DNA of 64,000 nucleotides from Progne subis subis (taxonomy: Eukaryota; Chordata; Aves; Passeriformes; Hirundinidae): positions 6,683,192-6,747,191 of the forward strand of contig JAKJHU010000023.1 in assembly GCA_022316685.1 (NCBI GenBank), in the 5' to 3' direction. The translations under genes and the position numbers were made by a program. The first letter of the stretch is position 1, and every line of letters starts with the position of its first letter. Below, in pieces: positions 16,401 to 37,658 of this stretch. The notes under the pieces are model-generated. The model had not been told where the DNA came from, made no database searches, and saw nothing but the letters and a program-made list of their open reading frames with translations.

Positions 16401-18474
16401 ACACCTGGAAATACGCAAAAAATTAAGCAGAAGTTATTTTGCCTAAAAGTTACTGTCTCCTTTCCAATTTACATTATTAGTAAAAACTGACTTTTGCAAT
16501 AGGTCCATAAACAAATCTTCTTCACTTAAGTATTCTCAACAAGATCAGCCAACTGACCCTTGCCTGGCCAGGCTGATGCTGCCCCACCAGCACTGCTGAG
16601 AAACCCAAGGAGCTGAACTGGTACAGCCACTCTGGGAGGACTGGAGAGAGGAGCAGCTGAACCTGTAACCCTGCTCAAACCCCTTGTCCCTGCTGCCTCC
16701 CTGGCAGAGCAGAAAGGATAGTGCCTGGCTCTCCCTGGGTGCTCACTGCAGCAAGCATTGCTGTTAATTACGCGATTAAGAGTCATCAGGCTGCACATCA
16801 ACCATGTGGATGGTTATACATTGCTAAAGAGGAAAAAAAAGTTTGTCAAAGTTGAACCAGCTTAGCTCAATTTGCAGCACAACTCCAGCTGAGAGTTTTA
16901 GTTTTATTTCTCCCTTATTAAAAGTAGAACTGGAACATTAAAGTAGTGCATGTGTACCTACACGTAAATACAGCAAAATCCCGATGGTACAAAACCCTGA
17001 TTTTTCTCCTCAACCCATTACTGGGCAACCTGTTTCAGTTGTATGAAATTCAAGTGGCACATTTTGCTACTAAACTTACCTTATTTTCAAATGCAAATAA
17101 AATTACTAAGAAAACTCCTCTAATTAGTTAAACAATTTAAAATAATCTGGTTATCACAGCAAAGTGAGAAGCTGTTATTTTTCCATCACTTTTCTTACAA
17201 CAAGCAAGTCACTATGTATTGCTAAGAACACATGAACAAGTGAGCATACACTGGAAAAGGCAGAGGGATAATGGGAGGCAGGAAGGGAGAAGAAACAAGG
17301 ACAATAATGTAAGTTTATTTGTGTAGGTTACAGCCTATTGTATATAGTAGGGAGTTATGCAAGAAAAAGCAATCTTGCTTACTACCACAAACAGCCTGTA
17401 ACCTTTTCTTCACATTGCAATGCTGTTCCTAGGCTAAAGGAAAGTTGTAATAATCCAGTTAGCAGCAAATTATTATTAATCTGATGCTGAACTTCTTTTG
17501 ACCCATGACTCTATCTCCCTCCTAAATAACCACATTATTTTCCTTCAACAAAAACAAAGCACAACACACCAAGAAAATTCCGACACAGAAAACATAAGGA
17601 ACTTGAGAAACTACAATGATATGTCAGAGCTTTCATCTCTTGTGTCCCAAAAGTTCAAGATAATTTTAACTGCGCTGTTTTCTACCTACAGAAATAGACC
17701 ACACTGCACACCTGCTTGCACATCAGATTAGCAACAGCTCAGTTTGCCTCAGCTTAATAAAAGAATTAACACTCTGTGTTGGTTTCTTTTACAATAATGA
17801 GGAAGAAAAATAGAATGCAAGAACAACAACTTGTCTAGAAATGAACATAACACTGAAAACAATTTCTAGGATGGAAAAAAGAAAAAAAAAAAAAAAGCCA
17901 AAGCAGTGTAGAAAATTTGCATATGAGGATTCAGAAACACCAGAAGAGGATACAAGAGACATTTAGTCCACAGACACAACAGAAATCAATTTTTTGTTTT
18001 GCTATGCCACCAGCTATCACATAGGTTATGTTCAGTGGACACAAGCAAACCCTGTTCACGTTTCAAGGCTGCAACTGAAATGAACCCTTGACCAGACAGT
18101 TTTTGATTGCAATGGCAGGTCAGCAATGCAAACAAAACTTGAAACCAGTGATTTCATGGAAGTTTAGTATCCAGTATCCTGACAGTCAGAAAAATGCTCC
18201 ACTGCCACAATCTTGTGATCACTTTTGAATATAACAATTTGAATCTGCTGGCATTTTACAGAATAGCTTTTAGCAAGTAACAACCAGGCACTTCTACATT
18301 ACCATGGCAATTTTTTTAACACCATCCACTTTGTTTACAGCGCAAAAAATAATACCATTTCTGCTGTGGTAATTTAATTCAGCAGTGTAGCTTTTTGATC
18401 AAAGATTTTTCTTTTTTGTAGAGGCATACATAAATGCAGCAGAAGGAGCTGAAGTCAGCATAATTGTAAAAGCT

Positions 18475-18492
18475 GCTTTTCTGCAGAAAAGC
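18475..18492 (+). repeat. Perfect 18-bp palindrome
   Basis: GCTTTTCTGCAGAAAAGC is its own reverse complement with no loop. Confidence 0.95.
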
Positions 18493-19810
18493 TTCACTGC
18501 TCATGTCAGTGACTGCAAAATTCAAAAGGAAAGAGGCCTGGAATTGTAAGGGGAATTAATAATTAACTAGTGGGATGCATTGTAGTCCAAAATTATTCAA
18601 CATTTATATGAATGGAGTCAAAAAAGAATGAAAACTTTAATGAACAAAGGTAACACAGAATCAAAGACCAGTGAATGACACAACACCTGACTGCTGAGTG
18701 AGCAGCATGGATTTTACTCCACGGAATTCAGTAAAAGAGCAAAGAAAATAGAAGAAAAAAAAAAGAAGAAATTAAACGTGCATGCTTTCTATTTCACAGA
18801 ATTCACACATTAAAAATATAATTTCAGAACAAGGAGACCCCACACCAGACCCCAGATTCCTAGAGCTTCAATACTCCTTTGTTATGGACTTGGGAATCAT
18901 GGGGGCCCAGTTTAAGGGTCCAGAGCCCTTACCCTTACATATATCACACTTAGGGTTGCTTCATTGACATGGATTATTCAGCAAGCCAACCCAAGAAGTC
19001 ACATATTTTGACATGACCATATACAATGCTACTGTATTTAAGAACAATGAATGCAAGATAAAAACTTTCAGATTGGGAATATCAGTCTTGCAGATAAATG
19101 TTTTGAAATAACATCATTACAGAAGAAATAAAACTAAAACCAAGTAACAAACATACTCTCATTCCAAGGCTATGCTTAAAAGCTGTAATCAGTCCTTTAA
19201 GCATTTAACCATAGAAGCAGTGAACAGGAAAGGCCATGTAACCTTTCCATGCAGCTCGGAAATTTATGTGCTGTGCTGACATATATACTTTAGGAAGGAT
19301 GCTTAAGACAGTTTAGGATTAGATATGAAGATCTGAAAGAATTATGAGAATGAGGAAAGGATGTGAAAACACAATCTTTGAAGGAAAACCTAAGATGCTT
19401 ATTTTGAACTCTTGCAAGCAAGAGGAGTCTACAAAAATATTTGATTATAACCTGTAAAATCCTTTACTGAGGGATAAATTTGGTAAGAAAAGATAGTTTA
19501 AATCCAGAGGATAATGGTACACTTATAACTATGGTTGGACATTGAAGCCAGGTAAACACAGGTGAATACCCTTAACAACCTGAGCAATCAGGGATTGGAG
19601 CTACTTAACAAGCCTGATGGAGTGTTCTTTAGCAGAGGTACCTTATGCAAACAGTTGAGACACTACAGGTTCAAATCCAACTGAAGTCACCTGGTAGAAG
19701 CTACTCTTGACTTTAGGAAAATCTACTGGCTTTGGTAGACACACAGCATGGAGTCACAGTATTGTCTCTTCCCCTGAAATTCTAGCATGATGGAAACATT
19801 GACTTCTGGG

Positions 19811-19957
19811 AAAAAAAAAACAAAAAAACCCAAAAACAAAAACAAAACAAACAAACAAAAAAAACCCAAAACAAAACAAAACAAAAAAAAACCCACAAAA
19901 AAAAAACACCAAAAAAACCCCCCAACAAAACAAAAAAACCCTAAACCAAACAAAAAC
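19811..19957 (+). repeat. A/C-only low-complexity tract
   Basis: From 19811 to 19941 the plus strand contains only A and C (131 bases), with one T at 19942 and then A/C again to 19957. It is a mixture of AAAC, AAAAC and CCC-containing units. In the CNKSR2 pre-mRNA it is a G/U-only tract. Open frames on both strands here (Lys/Asn/Pro-rich or Phe/Gly-rich) are artefacts of composition. Confidence 0.95.
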
Positions 19958-22085
19958 CTGCAGCTCTTTCACTGCTATCAGAGCAGTTCCTTTGCACTCA
20001 ACTCATGTGTATCTGAAGGCTTGATTTCCAAATAATATGATATCTTTGGGAAAAACTAGGTAGCTGCTGATTAGAAAAAAAAAAAAAGTAATAGGACAGC
20101 CACTTTTTTAGTGATCTTTAAGATGCAATTTGAGCATAAAGTATGTTTTCATAGTCTGAATTACCTATAGCTTAATAAAATTTTACTGCAGACAGATAGG
20201 AGTTCTTTCCTCCATTCTTTGTCGGCTCACTGCACTCTTTATTTAAGACTGGAAGAAAGGTTTAGCCCTATTTATTACAAAAGCTTTGACTCTGCTATGT
20301 GGCAGAAGATGTATGCACCAGAATACCTGGGTGTCATCATCACTAAGCAGAAACTCTGGTACTGATGCAAAAAGTTTCTATATTTCCTATTTTTTTAGAT
20401 TCAGTACTGCCTTAGTGTGTGACTCTGAACTTCAGTTAAAGTGTTAGCAAGTTCTCTTCACAGTTTTGTCAGACAGAACAATCCTTTTCCAGCCCAAGAA
20501 CCAAGGACACCATTGCAGCTTCAGGCCCAAAAAGCATAAGTAACAATTAATTGAGCACAGCAGTCTGAGAGGACAGGATTTCATAACGTGAAGCTGTAAC
20601 TGGACAATTAATCCCAATATGTAAATGAACCAAAACTTACAAAAGCATGAAAACTCATGCCCTGTCATCCCATCTTGGGTGTAGCCTTGGCCAGGCTCTT
20701 GTACTTGCCCAAGGTGCATCCTTTGAAGGCCTTCTTAATAAATATCTGCTTTATTCCTTGAACTCTGTCTAGCCTCTGTTCCAGATCAGCCTCTCTTAGG
20801 CAGCAGTACTGCAATGATGGCAGCCAGATTTCAGAGACAGCATCAGCAACATTTAGCTGCAGAGGGCTGTAAATGCTTTGTGAAGGGCTCCTCTCCATTT
20901 CCCCTGGGACAAATCAATAGTCCAAGATTCCTTTTTCTGTTTACTTCATATATTTTTATCCATAGCCAGTTAGCAGATCAATACTGATCTGTATTCTAAA
21001 GAATGAATAACCTTTACTCATTTTTATAAAGGAGTAAGCTCCAACTAAACTTTCAAATAGATGCAGAAGATTTAATGGCATTATAGAGAGAGATCCTTTA
21101 ATGGCAATGATTCACAAGAAGGATTAGCTGATACTGGTTAAATTTGGGGTGGTAACACTTCAAATGTTTTGTGGATGGATATCCAAAGTAAATGAAAAAT
21201 GCTTGTTGTCAATTCTATGCTGACTGTTGCTCATTAACTTCCAAACCGGAGCTTTGAGAATCTTCCAGTTCCTGTGTACAGCATTTATTTTTGTACAGAG
21301 TTTGGAAACTAGACTCGTTATGTGATAGAGGGAACCAAAGAAAAAAAAGAAAAAGATGGTACCTTAAAATAAAAGGTTTTGTCACTGGATAGTGTCAGGA
21401 ATTTAACATGTACTGAGAAAGAAATGTCACTGGGAGATGAGCGTTCTCTCGATACATGGCAAGTGCTGTGTGGTGAATGTCTTATTCCATCTAAAATATG
21501 CTGTGATATTCTAACTCCATTTTATGGACACACTTAAAAATGATCAAGTTACTGCAGTTTTCCTTTTGCATTCTGTTCAGCAGAACTGCTACCTTCACAT
21601 TCACACTTGCATTCCTGAGGGCTGTATGTTAAAAAGAGTCACATGCATTAGAGCTCCTCTTATGACAAATGAAAAACAAACGCCTCCCACAAGTTTTCCT
21701 GCAATGATAGGACCTTGCAAGTACCTGTAGTACAGGACTTGTCTGACAACACTTAGCATATTGCAGTGATAAGAGATGCTGGGAAGAAGGTTTCTAGCCA
21801 GTCAAGAAACTGCTGCTGCTTCCCTTTCCATCAGCAACAAGTAAGTCAAGGAGGAGACACCACATCACACTTCAAACATGACATCTTCCAATAAAGGAAA
21901 AAAAAACAATAAAACAATGCTGTCCATCCTGCATCCTAACAGCAAAATCAAGAATTCTAAAACATTTCTTTGAGACCTAGTTATTGTCTGAAGAATATAT
22001 ATCAGTGCAACAGCAGCACTCCAGAGAAGGTTTGAACACCACTATAAACACAATACTGTCTCTTCTCACAAGCACAGAGCAATCA

Positions 22086-31803
<9,718 letters not shown>

Positions 31804-34577
31804 TTATACATTTTTATTTGTAAAAGCTAAAACCAGAATATAGTTCAGAAAGCTGAAGAAATAGCAATTGTAACATTTTGTATGCTTTTAAACAGACTAA
31901 AAAAACCCACTCATGCTAAGAAGACAGATCTACAAATGGACATGTATTGTGCTTATAAAATTGACTTCTCTGATTATGTCTTTTTCCCTTTAGCACAGCA
32001 AGTTCACTGCCAATGCTCATAAAATTAGTGATCATTAAAGCTACTGGTGAAATCTTAACGAGTAAATAACATACAGAATCCAGTTAATTCCTTAATTAAA
32101 CTAACATAAAAAAAAGTCTACTGTTTACAGCAAAAGGTGCATAAGTAGGCATTAAATTGAATGTCAAGTCCTCCCATCTGCTCTACAGCTTAAGAATTAA
32201 CTGTAAAAGCTTCAGTTTATGCCTGCAGATGCTGTTAAATCAGGTACTGCATCCTCAGAGCACACACGCTATGAGAGAATCAACTGGAGATTATTATTAT
32301 TCTTCATTCCCCTGGGCACACTCCTCACAAAATAACATTTACTCACAGGTAAATAAACTGTACCCTCATTGCAAAATAATCATGCATTCTAGCTATCATT
32401 CCAGTCCAGATAGAATCCTTCCTCTTAATCACATTTTTTCACAGGATTTTCTAAGTCTCTACGCAGATGCAGAAAAATTAAATGAGATGAAAAGTTGATT
32501 GTTTTAGTCTACTTAATAACACGTCTGTCTAAAAACAAAAGTCTTGTGTGGCTTGGTTTGTGTGATAGCTAAACTCAGGCAGAAGAAAAAGAAAGAGCAG
32601 AACAGCAAGTAAAAGAGCATCTTCAGACATCCTTAAAAGAATCTAATATTAAAATATACTGAGTTTGCTTCAAAAGAAGTTTTTTTTTTTTTTCTCTTTC
32701 TCCTCCCATCTTTTTAGAAATTTACTCCTTGAAGAAAGAGGTGCCGGGATTGAAGAGAGTTCACTATATCTACAATTGCTGACCTTAGTAACTACTTGAA
32801 GACACAAACATTTCACATTGTAGTGATGGCAGAGAAGCTCTAAATGTGGACTGAATGGGTGCATAGAAAGATCCTTCTCTTAGTACTATTACTAATACTT
32901 TATGACAGACCAAAAGGGTATTCCTGTGCAGAATAATCAGTTCTCATTTTCTAGATATTAATTTTGACACTGTAGCAGAAAACCCAAAAAGTTTAAAGCA
33001 GGAACATTGCCAGAATGTTGGCCTTTTGTCAGCTCCTGATAAGTGATACAAATCTATGCCTATCAAGCCAAGGCTCCACCACTGTGTTACTTTCTTACAA
33101 TCTGTATGTAGAAACAATGAACACCACTTAGGAAACCTCATCCTTTAGCCAGTTACTGCCTTGTTTTAGGAACAGAGCTGCGTTAGGTGCTATGTAGCTC
33201 TAAAATAATAAAATGCGTGCTTAAAATTTGTTTGTTAAAACTTTGCAAGTCCACCTTTAGAGCAGCAGCTATAAACTGACACAAGTTTTCTGGTTTTGAA
33301 GGTTTAAGATCTGTCTCCTATAAACAGTTATACTGCTTAACTCTTTCATCGCTCATTAGAGTTAACCTGAGTATTCTACGGATAGGCCAAAGAAAGACTG
33401 CCAGTATTTACAGGAAGAAAGGGAGAAAGACACACACAAAAAACCAGACAGGTAAAAGACTTTACAACCACTAAAAACATGACAAGTCTGCAAAAATAAG
33501 AATAAAATTGGTGGCAAAAACAGGTAAAGAAAAAAACCCAAACAACCCAAAACATTAAAAAAACCCCCTAAACAGCCCTCCTCCCGCTTTCAGAGAAACA
33601 AAAATCTTATCCTTTAGATTTTCATCTGAGACACTGTAGCCAAGGTATATTTTTTTAAGAGTATTTTTGAACCACTCACTAATACAACAGTGTTTGTTCC
33701 TTTCTGATACCTTGCATTTCTATAACAAGAACACTTTGTGGCTTGCTGAGTAGCCTGTTGAATTAATTTTCATTGTAAGCCACGAGGATTTTGTAACCTA
33801 GATCCTGTTTATGCTCGTTAAGCCCAAGCTGTTTGCACATGGCTCGTACCAGCAGAAGCACCAAGAGGAAGACAAACTGTATAGATGGGTTTGTTATTCT
33901 CCATTTCTAGGAAGACAAGCCTTTACCTGCACAAAAAGGGAGGTAAGAGGAAAGGGGGACTCAGAGACTGGAATGGTGGCAGTCAGTATGAGCTTATGGT
34001 TTATGTTACATAAGGAAAAACATGTTCAAGCCTAAGACCATCTGGACTTAAAAGAGTTTGATGCGTCTCTGGTGATCCTGACAAGCTGCACAAGGGCTAG
34101 AGGACACAGGGAAAGAATTTTCCTTGTGTTACAGCCTAGAATACCTGGCTGCAACTATTTAAATTCTAATGATACTGCTCTGATTTCTGAAGTCTGAGGA
34201 ATGTTTGGTGTAACACACAGCCATGACATACAAGTCAGTTTGTCCTCCAGGTAGTTTGCTGGTTGATCCTGGAAATCAGTTTGGGTTTCTGCATCTTTGA
34301 CAAATGCATATTTTGGTTCATCTTTTAGCACAGGAAGGTGGTTAAAACACTGAGTACAATAGGAAGAAATGCTATTCAGTCTAACACAGAAAGCACAAGC
34401 TATCCAACTTACGGAAGGCCACTGGTTCCCTGTCAGACATTGTCAGAAGTGAAGACACAGTGTAACTCAAGACCCTCTGAATGACTGTGGTACCTCACAG
34501 GATGGCAAAGTGCATTCACCTTCCCAGGGCACCTGGAGCTCCCAAGGGGACATAAATCATAATCCAATCCAGGTGGA

Positions 34578-34601
34578 GGTACAATCCTGTAGGATTGTAC
34601 C
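34578..34601 (+). repeat. Near-perfect palindrome, 11-bp arms, 2-nt centre
   Basis: GGTACAATCCT (34578-34588) and AGGATTGTACC (34591-34601) are exact complements around GT. Unlike most others here it is not AT-only. It is preceded by AATCCAATCC. Confidence 0.95.
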
Positions 34602-37538
34602 AAAACATACTAGGATGTCTCATATATTTTCCATATTTCTTTTGCATTGCCAAATTCAACTCTCTGCTTATTTAAACAGAAACGGAAAAGTCGTCCAACT
34701 AGAAAAAAAGGGAAATCCTAATTTAAAAATAGGTCACCCTTAAAAAAACCACAGCATTTATCATGACTACACCAGTAAATTAGTAGCATAGTAAGAATTT
34801 TTACATGGTAAAAACATTTAAATGGTCTCTCCTGGTAGTAGCTCAACACACTGAGAGCCTTGCTGTAACTACCACCTTGTGCTGTAGAAGTTCAGCTTTC
34901 ATTTTTATATACAGAATGCAAAAGTCTTCAGACCCCTCTGGTTGAAAAGAAAGCCTTCAGATATGGCCTAGAGGTATGGTACATCAACATAGTATTTTGC
35001 ATTGAAATTTAGACACCTCAACTGTTCAAGTCAATCTGGTCATGTGCAAGTAACCAGCTCATGCAGCTCTCTATTTCACTGGCAGCCACTCTGCGGCCCA
35101 CGTGCAGGCACATTGGACACAAAACCGACATGCAACTCCAATCAAGTATTTCTCAACTGGATGCCTTGGATATCAGTGGTATCATTGATTTCATTCTCTC
35201 CCAAGGAGCAGAGATTCTCCTGCTGCAGTTTCTTTTGGCAGGCTGGCCAGGGAAAGTAGGATTGCTGAAATAGCAACACAACTAAAACATTTTCAGGTCT
35301 AAAGACTTGAATACTTGGCCCATGGCAAAAGCCTGACAGAGGAAAGTTTGGAAGTTACATATTGAAATTGGAACAACCTAAAAAATGCCCCACAAATGAT
35401 CCTGCATCAATCTTAATCCACAATGATAGACACAAAATCTGTAATTCAATACATTTTGGAGTACTATTTCTCAAACATTTTGAATGCACCACCCTCCCTC
35501 AGGTTCATTAGTCTTTACAGAGCCTTCCCAAAACTGTTGCTTGGCTGCAGAACAGGGAACCAGTCATCTTTACTCACAGCAGCTTGGTTTCTCTAACACT
35601 GGGAGCAAGGAAATCCCTTTAAGTACTGACTGAGAGCACCCAAGCCCCCTCTTTTCAGTAGCTGTCCTGTGCCTGGTTGGCTCTGCCCTGTGGTCCCCAC
35701 CTCCCTCTTGCTAACAGGACCCGTTGCTGCCTTTTGCACCCCCAGACCTGAAGAAACTGAGAGGGTGTCCCAGTGAGTCAGCAAATTATTTTTGATTTTT
35801 CTGTCTAAACAATGAATGTAATCAATATTTAATATATACTATCTAAAATTCTTTTTATTGTTTTTTAAAACTCTTTGAACCTTTCATTGACTCCCATGGA
35901 AGCTGCAATATAAGTTTGAGAAACATTGCTCCAGAAAAAGACATACAGTTTTTCAAAATATAAGCAAAACAAATACAGTATTTTAAATTACAATATCTTT
36001 ATACAGTATTTGCATCAATAACAGAGTTTACTGCCAATATATTTTTCATATTGGATTAAAGTTACAACAATATACCTGAACAAAATGTTTCCAATAAAAT
36101 AAACTTTTTGTAAAAACAATGACATGAAATAATGAGATACTGTAACTCAGTTCATTTTAACAGTGCTACAAAAAGAATGCCCAGTTCCCAACCAGTTAAA
36201 AGACAATTAAGCAATTTAAAAGCAAACATGTTAGTATTTTATTCAAATTTAATAATTAAAAAGTGTAAGATCATTAGTTCTAGTAATAAATGATGAAAAC
36301 AGTAATATAGCATTGTGTCTAGATGAATGAAGGAGGCAATATAATCAAGTAAGAAAATATACTGAATAAAAATGATAAGTAGCATTTTCTTTCAAACAAA
36401 GGACTTACTATTGTTGCTGTTGCTTCTTAAGAAAATGAAAAGCTGAATATGTAACAGTGGAAATATGATGCACATCTAATCCAAAACAAATTCTGTCAAA
36501 AAAACTAGATACTGAGCTGCTGGTGCTTTTAGAACAGTACAATTTAATTAAATACAAAACAGTACAGCAAACTATAAAGATACACAAAAGGTGACATTTA
36601 AAAAGGCTTGGTGAAGGAGGGGTCAGAAGGTTTTTTCCAAGTCAACACACCACAGCTGGACCTGCCCCGCCTCACTGCCATGAGAAAGAGCCTTCTCACT
36701 GACACCAGCAGATGCATTCCAAATTAACTGAAGCATGGCACATGTTGCTCTAGCACTCCTTTTCTGTATTGAAAAAAAAACTTGATGAAGAGTCTTCCAC
36801 TGTAATAAAGTCCATTTTATTTTTGAGTAATTAACAAAGCATTTTCCAGAAGGCAAAGGACTTTGCAGTTAGGCTCTTGCAAGTGTGCTGACAGTGACTT
36901 ACACAAAATTTCATATGCTCTGAGAATCTTCTTTATTAAACTTTTCACCCTTATTCAAATAGCATTCAAAGGGGCCTTCCTTTGAAACGTCCCCAAAATA
37001 ACACCAAGTGGAAAGGAGAAATAAAACAGACAATCTAGAGTAGAGGAGATTTATTTCGGTTAGGTTTTGAACCAGACAAAAATTTGGAGAGTTCAAAAAT
37101 AAAGTCGGCTCCATGTCAAACAAGGAAAACAAAAAAAATTAAAGGTTAAAGTTAATTGGTTTGTTCATGATATTCAGTAGAAGTCAGAAATACAAACATT
37201 GCGAACTGCAATATCATTCTAGGTTCTCACACAATGAATCAGACTCAAAAAAGTAACTAAAAAGCAAATTTAGTAAGGTCTTGCAGTCATAACATCTTAA
37301 TATTTATGTACAATAGCATATTAATAAATACTTTCAATTTTGCAAAAGGCAACCACAAGGCCACAGCTGCCTAATTCAACTGTTGCAAAAGCAGTAACAA
37401 AAAAAACAGAGGCAGAAAAATCCCTTGACTTCACAAATTTGGACATGATTCTAAAATGCATCATGGGAGAACCTTGATTATCAGTAAGAGGTTGGATACT
37501 GATGGATATTAAAACAGACAATCAACTCACTGAAAACA

Positions 37539-37539
<1 letters not shown>

Positions 37540-37577
<38 letters not shown>
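37540..37577 (+). repeat. Poly-A tract, 38 nt
   Basis: An uninterrupted run of 38 A residues followed by CCC. It reads as poly-U in the CNKSR2 pre-mRNA. Confidence 0.95.
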
Positions 37578-37579
<2 letters not shown>

Positions 37580-37636
37580 CAAGCAAAAAAACCCAACCAA
37601 CCAAACGGCACTTTCTTTAATCAGGACACAAGAGGG

Positions 37637-37658
37637 AAAAAAAAAAAAAAAAAAAAAA
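37637..37658 (+). repeat. Poly-A tract, 22 nt
   Basis: A second run of 22 A residues, 59 nt after the 38-nt tract, with an ACCCAACCAACCAAACGG-like spacer between. Confidence 0.95.

Noticed and set aside
17015..17045. GGGCAACCTGTTTCAGTTG, similar to a CR1 segment
   Set aside because: Too short and isolated to call as a CR1 copy.
19640..19700. tRNA-like element with GGTTCAAATCC (B-box-like) at 19668
   Set aside because: The flanking bases do not form a T stem or acceptor stem, and no good A-box spacing gives a cloverleaf; at most a decayed tRNA-derived SINE.
19723..20035. Open frames on both strands rich in Phe/Gly or Lys/Asn/Pro
   Set aside because: They are produced by the A/C-only low-complexity tract.
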